This document shows, piece after piece, positions 45,826 to 53,514 of a stretch of DNA of 64,000 bases (the first letter of the stretch is position 1; each line of letters starts with the position of its first letter). The translations under genes were made by a program, and so were the position numbers. The stretch is from UBA5069 sp964560495 (GTDB lineage: Bacteria; Chloroflexota; Anaerolineae; Caldilineales; Caldilineaceae): positions 66,077 through 130,076 of the forward strand of contig CAZLMM010000007.1 in assembly GCA_964560495.1 (NCBI GenBank), in the 5' to 3' direction. Below the pieces are notes generated by a model. It made no database searches and was not told where the DNA came from. It saw nothing but the letters and a program-made list of their open reading frames with translations.

Positions 45826-46884
45826 CTATCCAGCAAACCATTTCTCTGCTTTCCACACGGCCCCGTCGCCCTCCGCATCACCCATACGGCGCAACACCCC
45901 CAAGAAACGACCATCCCATCCACGCCCTTGCGCAAGAATAGCCTCCTCGTATTCTTGGTCTGCTGCGACTGGGTTGGCGAGCGAATCTGTGGAGTTCGAC
46001 GGGGTGATCTTCACGAGCTGGCCAAAACCAAGCCGTCGCGCCGCTTCGTCGTCCACTTCGACGGAAGGCAGGTCAAGTCCAGCGCCCAAAGGCAGCAACA
46101 GCGACGCTAGCGCCCCTTCTTGAGCTGCGGCGCAAATCTCATCCAGCGAGTGGGCTTGTCCCAACGTGAATGGACCGGTCGCTTCGCGACGCAGTGCGGC
46201 CAAAAGCCCCACTGTTCCCAACGCCTTGCCCAGATCATACGCCAGGCTGCGGATATACGCCCCGGCAGAGCAGTGAACCCGCAGTGTGACGTGACCTGGA
46301 GGATCAAACGAGAGCAACTCAAGACAATGGAATGTAACGCGACGCGGGGCGAGCTCCACGGTTTCCCCGCGCCGCGCCTTGTAATGGAGGCTCTCACCGC
46401 CTTGCTTCAAAGCTGAAAAGGCGGGCGGGGTCTGCATGACAACGCCGCGGAAATGGGCAAGGCTCTCTTCCACACAAGCAGCGGTCAAATGGGGCGCAGC
46501 GATGCGTTGCGTCACGATGCCGGTGACATCATACGTGTCTGTGGCGACGCCCAAAACAATCTCGGCCAGATAGCGTTTGTCATGCCCCTGATAATATTCG
46601 ACGAGGCGGGTGGCGTGTCCCAGGCAGAGCGCCAGAACACCGCTGGCGAAAGGATCCAGCGTGCCCGTGTGACCGATGCGTCGTTGGCCGCTCCAGCGCC
46701 GCACGCGCTGCACAATGTCATGGCTGGTGGGCAGGTGGGTAGGCTCGCCGGCGGATGACAGTGCAACACCATCCCCTTCCAGGCGGATCGGTTGTCCAAA
46801 TTCCAGGCCGGGCTTGTCGACAATCAACACCCCGTGAAGTCGGCTATCAGCGCTGGACACGTTCGAGGCGCAACTCCATTTCAC
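45826..46884 (-). CDS. truB: tRNA pseudouridine(55) synthase
   Basis: 352 aa, GTG start overlapping the nrnA stop by 4 nt. Catalytic Asp in RIGHTGTLDPFASGVL, then DKRYLAEIVLGVATDTYD and the C-terminal PUA-like part. Modifies U55 in tRNA. An insertion of about 21 residues separates VLIVDKP from TSHDIVQRVRR, normally adjacent, which explains the length beyond about 300 aa. Confidence 0.95.
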   Translation of the reverse strand: MKWSCASNVSSADSRLHGVLIVDKPGLEFGQPIRLEGDGVALSSAGEPTHLPTSHDIVQRVRRWSGQRRIGHTGTLDPFASGVLALCLGHATRLVEYYQGHDKRYLAEIVLGVATDTYDVTGIVTQRIAAPHLTAACVEESLAHFRGVVMQTPPAFSALKQGGESLHYKARRGETVELAPRRVTFHCLELLSFDPPGHVTLRVHCSAGAYIRSLAYDLGKALGTVGLLAALRREATGPFTLGQAHSLDEICAAAQEGALASLLLPLGAGLDLPSVEVDDEAARRLGFGQLVKITPSNSTDSLANPVAADQEYEEAILAQGRGWDGRFLGVLRRMGDAEGDGAVWKAEKWFAG

Positions 46885-47864
46885 TTCTCCGTGGCGCGAT
46901 CCTGACTGACGGTTTGAAGCATCGGCGTCACGCGTGCGATCACGGCAGCGAGCGACCCTGACACGGTGCAGCCTGCTGCCCCGGGATGTCCCCCACCGCC
47001 CAGAGCAAAGGCCACGTTGCTAACATCGAAGCCACGCCGGGCGCGGAAGCTGCACTCCACTGCCGGCGCGCCGTCGTGGCCAGTCTTCTCCACAAAGCTG
47101 GCGCTGATATTGGCGCCCACGGTGCGAATGAGTAGACTGCTCAAACTTCCGTCATCTCCTTGGCTGGCGTCGGCGTCGGCAAGCTGTTGACGGCTGACGC
47201 CCGCCCAGATCACGCCCTGCTCCATGGTTACGTCATCGAGAACCGCGCCCCACAGACGCAATACGCCAAAGGTGCGCCGGTCGAGCATGTCCTCTGAAAT
47301 GGCGGCCAGATCAGCGCCGGCCCGCATGAGGCGCATGGCGGTCTCCAATACGGCAGGGGTCGTGTTGGGCGTCCGAAAGCAGAGGGTGTCGGTCACCAGG
47401 CCCGCCAGCAGACATTGAGCCAGTGGGCTTTGCAGCGGTGCGCCCAGGACGTCGGCAAGCTCGACCAGCATCTGGCAAGTGGCCGCGGCTTGGTGATCGA
47501 CCCAATTGATGCTGCCAAAACGGGTGTTGGTCACGTGATGGTCGATCACGATCAATGGCGCATCGGCGAGCGCTGCTGTGTAGACGCGCCCCATCCTGTC
47601 GGCGCTGGACGCGTCGACGCAGATGACCAGATCATAGGCGTCGCCAACGCCGCGCTCATCAACAATCTCCCCAACGCCTGGCAATGAGCCAAATTCAGGC
47701 GGCGTCGGGTCTTGCAGCGCCAACGTTGGCCTCTTGCCCAGGGCGCGCATCATCCACCCGATGCTCAGAAGGCTGCCCACTGCATCGCCGTCTGGATTGA
47801 CATGGCTGACCGCCAAGGGCGCACCACTACGCGCCAACATTTCCACCAATCCAGATGGAATCAT
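46881..47864 (-). CDS. nrnA: Oligoribonuclease/pAp phosphatase NrnA-like (DHH-DHHA1)
   Basis: 327 aa. DHH motifs SHVNPDGDAVGS and VIDHHVTN, and the DHHA1 glycine-rich GGGGHPGAAG. It degrades nano-RNA and 3'-phosphoadenosine 5'-phosphate. ATGA overlaps with rbfA upstream and GTGA with truB downstream show tight coupling in the translation cluster. Confidence 0.92.
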   Translation of the reverse strand: MIPSGLVEMLARSGAPLAVSHVNPDGDAVGSLLSIGWMMRALGKRPTLALQDPTPPEFGSLPGVGEIVDERGVGDAYDLVICVDASSADRMGRVYTAALADAPLIVIDHHVTNTRFGSINWVDHQAAATCQMLVELADVLGAPLQSPLAQCLLAGLVTDTLCFRTPNTTPAVLETAMRLMRAGADLAAISEDMLDRRTFGVLRLWGAVLDDVTMEQGVIWAGVSRQQLADADASQGDDGSLSSLLIRTVGANISASFVEKTGHDGAPAVECSFRARRGFDVSNVAFALGGGGHPGAAGCTVSGSLAAVIARVTPMLQTVSQDRATEK

Positions 47865-48250
47865 AGGCCAACGCTACCCTCTAGATTTACCGTCTTGGTG
47901 GCGCGTTCACTGGCGATCTGCTGGAAGATTTCCGAGAGACGCAGCGCGCGCTCGTTGGACTCATCATAGTGAAAAGTCAACTCGGGCATCAGACGTAAAG
48001 TCAGACGTTCGGCCAATTGGCTGCGCAAATAGGGGGCAGCCCGGCGCAGGTGGGCAATGACCACTTGCTTGGGCACTTCTTCGTCTTGATGGCTGACAAA
48101 AACCTTCACATTGCGCATATCTTTGCTGACCACGACGTCCGTCACGTTCACGAGTTTTAGTTTCGGGTCGTCCAGTTCATGGCCAATCATGATATTCAGT
48201 TCTTCGAACAGAAGACCAGCCAGACGTTTCTGGCGTATTTCGCTGCTCAT
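47861..48250 (-). CDS. rbfA: 30S ribosome-binding factor A
   Basis: 129 aa KH-like protein for 16S rRNA 5' maturation. Typical N-terminus RQKRLAGLLFEELNIMI, then VVSKDMRNVKVFVS and the C-terminal LRLMPELTFHYDES. Overlaps nrnA by 4 nt. Separated from infB by 130 bp containing a hairpin. Confidence 0.94.
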   Translation of the reverse strand: MSSEIRQKRLAGLLFEELNIMIGHELDDPKLKLVNVTDVVVSKDMRNVKVFVSHQDEEVPKQVVIAHLRRAAPYLRSQLAERLTLRLMPELTFHYDESNERALRLSEIFQQIASERATKTVNLEGSVGL

Positions 48251-48311
48251 CTTTCGTCATTCCATTCGTCCGCGTCCACTCCCACCACGACCATCCTTGC
48301 GCTCATCCAGC

Positions 48312-48340
48312 CGCCCATGTGCGTCCGGCGCGCGTGGGCG
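48312..48340. repeat. Imperfect GC hairpin between infB and rbfA
   Basis: CGCCCATGTGCG (48312-48323), loop TCCGG, CGCGCGTGGGCG (48329-48340); 10 of 12 pairs are complementary. CGCCCA.GTG and GTGGGCGTGCG also occur in the 26431-26463 hairpin, suggesting one palindrome family. Confidence 0.5.
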
Positions 48341-48380
48341 TGCGCACTGGACGTTTTCCGAAGACTCCATGGATACTGCA

Positions 48381-50642
48381 CTAGCGCACGCGCACCTTCT
48401 CGTAGATCTCGATGACATCGCCCACTTCCACTTCGTCGCTGCGCTCCTGCACCTTGATTCCGCACTCAAAACCCATGCGCACTTCGGCTACATCTTCCGT
48501 GAAGCGACGCAACGTTTCGATGCGCGTACCTGTGATGATTGGCTGTCCTGCTCGCAACACACGCGCCAGCGCATTGCGCTTGACAACGCCATCGCTGACC
48601 ATGCAGCCAGCGATAGTGCCGCGGCGCAGCTTGAAGAGCTGCAACACCTGGGCATGCCCGGTCAGGCGCTCTTCGTACACCGGATCAAGCATCCCCTTTA
48701 GCGCGTCCTGCACGTCCTCCAGCATCTTGTAGATGACATCATAATGGCGAATCTCTACGCCGCTCTGTTCTGCGCGGGCGGCTGCTGCGCGATCGACGCT
48801 AACGCTGAAACCGATGATGACCGCTTCGCTGGCCTCTGCCAGCATGACGTCCGACTCGGTGATGTTTCCCACCGCCGCCTGGAGGATCTTGATTTGAATC
48901 TTGTCATCAGAAAGATCTTGCAGCGTTTGGAGCACTGGCTCAAGGGTGCCCTGTAGATCGGCGCGCACGATCAGATTGAGCGTTTTGGTCTCTCCGCCCT
49001 CAAATTTGGCAAAGATCTCTTCGAGCGACATGCGCGGCTTGACTGCCAGGCTGGCCTTCGATTGTTCGGCAAGTTTGCGTTCTTCCGAGATGGCTTTGGC
49101 CTCGCGTTCACTCTCTATGCTGGTAAAAATATCACCGGCGTTGGGGCTTTCCTGCAAACCCAGAGCGACAACGGGCATACTCGGCCACGCCGAACGGATC
49201 GGCTTGCCTTCGTAGTCGAACATGGCCTTGATTCGTCCCCAAGTGTTGCCGACGATGATAACATCGCCTGGGTGAAGCGCGCCATTCTGCACGAGCAGCG
49301 TCGAGGTGACGCCGCGATACTTATCCAGCGAGGCCTCGATGACCGTGCCGACCAACTTGCCATTGGGGTTCGCACGCAGGTTTTCCAGTTCGGCAACCAC
49401 CAAGATGTTGGCGAGCAAGTCATCTATGCCCTGGTTACGCAGTGCGCTCACCGGCACGACGATGGTGTCGCCGCCCCACTGTTCAGGCTGTAGACCTTCT
49501 TTGGCAAGCTCTTCCATAACGCGTTCGGGATTGGCGTTGGGTTTGTCCACCTTGTTGAGCGCAACGATGATGGGTACGCCGGCGGCGCGGGCATGGCTGA
49601 TTGCCTCTTTCGTCTGGGGCATGACGCCGTCGTCCGCGGCCACCACCAGCACCACAATATCAGTGACTCGGGCGCCGCGCGCACGCATGGCAGTGAAAGC
49701 CTCATGGCCGGGTGTATCGAGGAAGGTGATGCGGCGTCCCTGGACGATGACCTGATATGCACCCGTGCGTTGGGTGATGCCGCCAGCTTCGCCGCTGGCA
49801 ACGTCGGTGTGCCGGATGCGGTCGAGCAGGGTTGTCTTGCCGTGATCTACATGCCCCAATACGGCCACAACGGGCGGGCGCTCGGTCAGGGCCGTCTCGT
49901 TCTCGTCGCCAATAATCTGCTTTACAATCGAAGGGGCGGGCCTGGCGTCCTCTTCAGCCTTGATGGCTGCTTCCTCTTCCGGGGTGATCTCGCGTTTCGG
50001 CCAGGCGACCTTTACGCCCAGTTCTTCGCCCAGAATCACAGCCGTATCATGGTCGATACTGTGAGTGATCGGCGCCATGATGCCATATTGCATGAGGATC
50101 TTGATCAGATCGATAGGGCTGCGTTCCATCAGCGTCGCCAGATCGCGCACTGTGATGAAGTCGCCAACTTCTACATCCGTGACGACGCGCTTGACTTCCT
50201 TGACCGACCTGGCTGCGGGTGCGCTGCTCTTGCCCGGCGGACGAGATGAAGCGCCGTTCGCACCGCGGGGGGCGGCTTTGCCGCGCGACTCCTTGGGCAA
50301 TGGCGCAACTTCCAGATCAAGGTCAAGCTCTGGTTCCTCACGGCGCGCAGTCGCCCGACCCTGGGGGCGACTGCCTCCCTTACCGGACTGTCGATTGGGG
50401 CCGCCGCCTTTGCCCGGCGGTCGGCTGGGGCCGCCGCCTTTGCCCGGCGGTCGGCTGGGGCCGCCGCCTTTGCCAGGTGGTCGGCTGGGAGCGCCGCCTT
50501 TGCCAGGTGGTCGGCTGGGAGCGCCGCCTTTGCCGGGTGATCGGCTGGGAGCGCCGCCTTTCCCTTGATATCTACCGCTTCCGCCGCCAGCACCCTGATC
50601 CCTGCTCGGCGCATCAGTTCTGTCTTGATTCGAATGATTCAT
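48381..50642 (-). CDS. infB: Translation initiation factor IF-2
   Basis: 753 aa from the ATG at 50642 (MNHSNQDR). GTPase motifs GHVDHGKTT, DTPGHEAF and NKVDKPNANP, and domains II-IV to the end (EVEVGDVIEIYEKVRVR-like tail). It loads initiator tRNA on the 30S subunit. The N-terminus carries tandem decapeptides rich in Gly, Lys, Pro and Arg (roughly residues 31-90), unlike the usual helical extension. Confidence 0.97.
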   Translation of the reverse strand: MNHSNQDRTDAPSRDQGAGGGSGRYQGKGGAPSRSPGKGGAPSRPPGKGGAPSRPPGKGGGPSRPPGKGGGPSRPPGKGGGPNRQSGKGGSRPQGRATARREEPELDLDLEVAPLPKESRGKAAPRGANGASSRPPGKSSAPAARSVKEVKRVVTDVEVGDFITVRDLATLMERSPIDLIKILMQYGIMAPITHSIDHDTAVILGEELGVKVAWPKREITPEEEAAIKAEEDARPAPSIVKQIIGDENETALTERPPVVAVLGHVDHGKTTLLDRIRHTDVASGEAGGITQRTGAYQVIVQGRRITFLDTPGHEAFTAMRARGARVTDIVVLVVAADDGVMPQTKEAISHARAAGVPIIVALNKVDKPNANPERVMEELAKEGLQPEQWGGDTIVVPVSALRNQGIDDLLANILVVAELENLRANPNGKLVGTVIEASLDKYRGVTSTLLVQNGALHPGDVIIVGNTWGRIKAMFDYEGKPIRSAWPSMPVVALGLQESPNAGDIFTSIESEREAKAISEERKLAEQSKASLAVKPRMSLEEIFAKFEGGETKTLNLIVRADLQGTLEPVLQTLQDLSDDKIQIKILQAAVGNITESDVMLAEASEAVIIGFSVSVDRAAAARAEQSGVEIRHYDVIYKMLEDVQDALKGMLDPVYEERLTGHAQVLQLFKLRRGTIAGCMVSDGVVKRNALARVLRAGQPIITGTRIETLRRFTEDVAEVRMGFECGIKVQERSDEVEVGDVIEIYEKVRVR
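50401..50550 (-). repeat. Five tandem 30-bp units inside infB
   Basis: Units start at 50401, 50431, 50461, 50491 and 50521. The first two are identical and the others differ at a few positions; degenerate units flank both sides. They encode GGGPSRPPGK or GGAPSRPPGK decapeptides, a likely disordered basic arm of IF-2. Such tracts change copy number easily. Confidence 0.85.
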
Positions 50643-50987
50643 CGTTGATTCCTTTCTACCACAATCGGCATCCATCCCAGTTGCACGCGTGTCAAGGCGC
50701 AATGAACACGACGCAGCTGGGGTCTGCAAAGCTCGCGCCCAGTTATCACGAGGCCGTGCTCGGTCGATCAGGCGTGAAACAGCGAGGAAACAAATTGGGG
50801 TGTCTGGTGCGTCGAGCGAGGAAGAGAGGAGAATGCGAGAAAACTACCGAACCCGCATATTGCACCTCCGCCAAGCCCGTTGTCTGATTCCAGCCGCCCT
50901 GAGCTGTCCCCAACCGGTTGCTCGCTGCTCTGCGCTATTGGCCGCCATAGCGCTGTCTCTTCAGCGCTTGTTGCATCTTGAACATCA
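50643..50987. other. Gap between ylxR and infB without a supported gene
   Basis: 345 bp on the minus-strand operon path. In many bacteria a ribosomal L7Ae-like gene lies here; none is recognisable. The frame open on the minus strand at 50768-51055 mostly overlaps ylxR and has no family features. The gap could hold an internal infB promoter. Confidence 0.6.
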
Positions 50988-51296
50988 TCAGTCTTCGCCG
51001 CTTTCTTCACCCTCCGGCAGGGTCTGCATGAAAGCCAACAGCGCCTGTCGGTCATCCGGGCTGAGTTTCGTGCGCAGCGCCTGGTCGATGCGATTGCTGC
51101 GCAACACGTTCTGCCAACACTCTCGATTGGGGTGGAGATACATCCCCCGGCCCGACTTTTTGCCGGATAGGTCGACCTCCACTCCCCGTTCCGTTCGCAC
51201 CAGACGGATCATGGCGCGCTTACCCTCCACCCGACGACAGGCAACGCAAGTGCGTTGCGGCGTATGTTTGGGGCGCGGCGCGTTCTGTCTGGGCAT
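50988..51296 (-). CDS. ylxR: YlxR-family RNA-binding protein
   Basis: 102 aa from the ATG at 51296, which overlaps the nusA stop (ATGA). Family pattern RTCVACRRVEGKRAMIRLVR and SGRGMYLHPNRECW. YlxR proteins bind RNA and, in some species, affect RNase P or nucleoid functions. The acidic tail EGEESGED is unusual but short. Located as expected between nusA and infB. Confidence 0.92.
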   Translation of the reverse strand: MPRQNAPRPKHTPQRTCVACRRVEGKRAMIRLVRTERGVEVDLSGKKSGRGMYLHPNRECWQNVLRSNRIDQALRTKLSPDDRQALLAFMQTLPEGEESGED

Positions 51297-53086
51297 CAGA
51301 AATAATCCTCGTAAGTATCCCCCTCGTCTGGATGCCAACGTTTCTTGCTTTTCTTGTCAGAGCCTTTCTTCGCCTTCGCCTTGGACTTGCCCCGCGCGTC
51401 GCCGGCGCCAGCCGCATCACCTTCACTATCTTCTTTGTAGCCGGCAAGCAGTTCTTCGGGAATCTCGATCTCTACGGCGCGCATATCCATCTCTTTGCGT
51501 TGCGCCATGCGAGCGCGCAACATGTCAGCCGTAATGATCTCTGGAAGCGCGTCGCCGGTCGTCGACGTAGTGGACGGCGGTTGCACTGTCGGCGCAGGAG
51601 CCTCGCCCTCCTCGAATGGCGCTTCGCTGGGCAACGCAGCTTCGGGCGTCAACTGCACTGCCTCCAGAGTGCGTTGGAAGGCGTCATCGAACTGACTGGT
51701 CTCTCTGCTGCGAGGAAGGGCGAGTGCGGCCTCGAACGTTGGGAAGTCGCCCAGCATCGTAGGCAAGCCTTCGGCCAATTCGTCTGCGCTTTCCTTCTCC
51801 CTGGTCTCAGGCTTGACGGCTTTGGCTTTCTTACGCGTGCGTTTCTCTTGTTCGCCTTCGGTCGCAGCCTCGGTGACGGCTGGGGCTTGGTCTTTGAGTG
51901 TTTGCGCAGCTGCCCACAGGCGGTCGGGGCCAGCTTCGCCGCCGCCCTTGAGCAGACGCTCAGCCATGGCCAGCAGATCATCGGCCTTGCCAAAACTCTG
52001 CATGGCACGTTCAGCAATGATGCGGTCCAGACCTTCGACGGCAGCTTCGCTTTCGCTTTTGATGTCGATGCGCCAGCCCGTCAGTTTGGCGGCCAGGCGA
52101 GCGTTCTGCCCTTCTTTGCCAATCGCAAGACTGAGCTGTTTGTCGGGCACAATCACAATGGCCGTTTTGATGGAGCTTTTCTCGTCGAGAAGCACATTGC
52201 TCACTTTGGCAGGGCTGAGAGCGTTGGTGATGTAGGTGATCGGGTTTTCGCTCCATTCCACTACATCGATCTTCTCACCGGAAAGCTCATTGACGATATT
52301 CTGGATGCGCAGACCTCGCTGCCCCACGCAACTGCCCACTGGGTCGATGCCCGGGACGGTTGCAGCGACAGCTGCTTTGCTGCGCGCGCCCGGCTCACGG
52401 GCGATGTTCTTGATCTCGACCAGCCCATCACGCACTTCAGGAATTTCCTGTTCCATGAGCCGACGGAGTAGAGTGCGATTGGTGCGGCTCAAGCGAATGA
52501 GAGGTCCGCGTGGGCCTTTATGCACATCCACGACCAGAACTTTGAGAAAATCGCCGCGACGCAGGCGCTCATTCGGAATCTGGTCTTCGCGCATCATGAG
52601 AATTTCGTGTTTATCATCCACCATCAGCGTCACTGCGCCCGACACAGCGTCAATGCTGCGCACCTGGGCAGTCAGGATGTAGTTTGCTTTCTGAGCGAAA
52701 TTCTCATAGACGGTGTCCCGTTCCGCCTCACGGATGCGCTGCAAAATGACCTGCTTGGCTGTCTGTGCAGCGATTCGGCCAAAGTCATCCGGCTTGGTTT
52801 CGATGCGAATGATGTCGCCCAAAGCAGCGCTCGGCGCGACCTGGCGCGCCTCGTCTTGCGACACTTCTGTCCGTGGATTGATCACATCATCCACTACTTC
52901 TCGTTCGGCAAAGATGCGCATATCGCCGCTCTGTCGGTCGACGTGCGCGCTCACATTGGCCACCGAGCCATAGCTGCGTTTGTAAGCGGATACGAGCGCC
53001 GCCTCGATCGCCTCGAAGATGACTTCGCGGTCCAGCCCTTTGTCGGTCGCCACTTGATTGATGCCAGCAATCAAGACTTTGGTCAT
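51296..53086 (-). CDS. nusA: Transcription termination/antitermination factor NusA
   Basis: 596 aa from the ATG at 53086 (MTKVLIAGINQ). The N-terminal RNAP-binding domain, S1 (YILTAQVRSIDAVSGAVTL) and KH domains (VAATVPGIDPVGSCVGQRG, then LSLAIGKEGQNARLA) are present. About 200 extra C-terminal residues are charged, ending in a Lys-rich then acidic tail (KKSKKRWHPDEGDTYEDYF). rimP, the usual upstream partner, is absent here. Confidence 0.95.
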   Translation of the reverse strand: MTKVLIAGINQVATDKGLDREVIFEAIEAALVSAYKRSYGSVANVSAHVDRQSGDMRIFAEREVVDDVINPRTEVSQDEARQVAPSAALGDIIRIETKPDDFGRIAAQTAKQVILQRIREAERDTVYENFAQKANYILTAQVRSIDAVSGAVTLMVDDKHEILMMREDQIPNERLRRGDFLKVLVVDVHKGPRGPLIRLSRTNRTLLRRLMEQEIPEVRDGLVEIKNIAREPGARSKAAVAATVPGIDPVGSCVGQRGLRIQNIVNELSGEKIDVVEWSENPITYITNALSPAKVSNVLLDEKSSIKTAIVIVPDKQLSLAIGKEGQNARLAAKLTGWRIDIKSESEAAVEGLDRIIAERAMQSFGKADDLLAMAERLLKGGGEAGPDRLWAAAQTLKDQAPAVTEAATEGEQEKRTRKKAKAVKPETREKESADELAEGLPTMLGDFPTFEAALALPRSRETSQFDDAFQRTLEAVQLTPEAALPSEAPFEEGEAPAPTVQPPSTTSTTGDALPEIITADMLRARMAQRKEMDMRAVEIEIPEELLAGYKEDSEGDAAGAGDARGKSKAKAKKGSDKKSKKRWHPDEGDTYEDYF

Positions 53087-53130
53087 AGGATTCTTCCACT
53101 CCTTCCTAGAGCCATATCCCATACAACAAG

Positions 53131-53155
53131 AGAAGTGGGGGAGCGCCCCACTTCT
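53131..53155 (-). promoter_or_regulatory. Hairpin in the nusA leader
   Basis: AGAAGTGGGG (53131-53140) and CCCCACTTCT (53146-53155) form a perfect 10-bp stem with a 5-nt loop, 45 bp upstream of the nusA ATG on the minus strand. No U-run follows. It might regulate nusA leader RNA or simply isolate the divergent tRNA gene. Confidence 0.45.
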
Positions 53156-53288
53156 CACGAGTCCATGATCAGTTTCACTGTGGTAGAGTGTAACACGTTC
53201 ATGATGAATGTCAAATCTGCGTAGGTCTGTAATGGCATGGGGGGGGACAAGAGTACGCGTTTTCCAATTTTCCGGCTCTGCCAGTCTT

Positions 53289-53315
53289 TTGGAAACTTGA
53301 TGGCAGTGCTATAAT
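53289..53315 (+). promoter_or_regulatory. Probable tRNA-Arg promoter
   Basis: TATAAT at 53310-53315 lies 8 bp before the tRNA 5' end, and TTGGAA at 53289-53294 is a 4/6 -35 match with a short 15-bp spacer. The -10 is consensus; the -35 is uncertain. Confidence 0.55.
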
Positions 53316-53323
53316 TTTGTTAT

Positions 53324-53396
53324 GCGCCCGTAGCTCAGTGGATAGAGCACCTGACTTCGGATCAGGTGGTCGGGGGTTCGAATCCCTCCGGGCGTG
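53324..53396 (+). tRNA. tRNA-Arg (anticodon UCG)
   Basis: 73 nt cloverleaf. Acceptor GCGCCCG/CGGGCGT (G1-T72 wobble), D-arm GCTC...GAGC, anticodon stem CCTGA/TCAGG with loop CTTCGGA giving anticodon TCG (53357-53359), T-arm GGGGG TTCGAAT CCCTC (one G-T pair), discriminator G. Decodes CGA. The 3' CCA is not encoded (CCT follows), so it is added post-transcriptionally. Confidence 0.95.
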
Positions 53397-53514
53397 CCTT
53401 TCGGCGACCTGCATTCATCACAACGCGCAAACCTCTTACACCTGTGACACATGCAGGTGCAACGATACTCCCCCACTTTACTATCCATCACCATCCATTT
53501 CGAGGAGGCTTCCG

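Noticed and set aside
50401..50550. CRISPR-like array
   Set aside because: The 30-nt units follow one another without spacers and encode in-frame decapeptides of IF-2.
50768..51055. L7Ae-like ribosomal protein gene expected between ylxR and infB
   Set aside because: The open frame there has no L7Ae features and overlaps the 3' end of ylxR in another frame.
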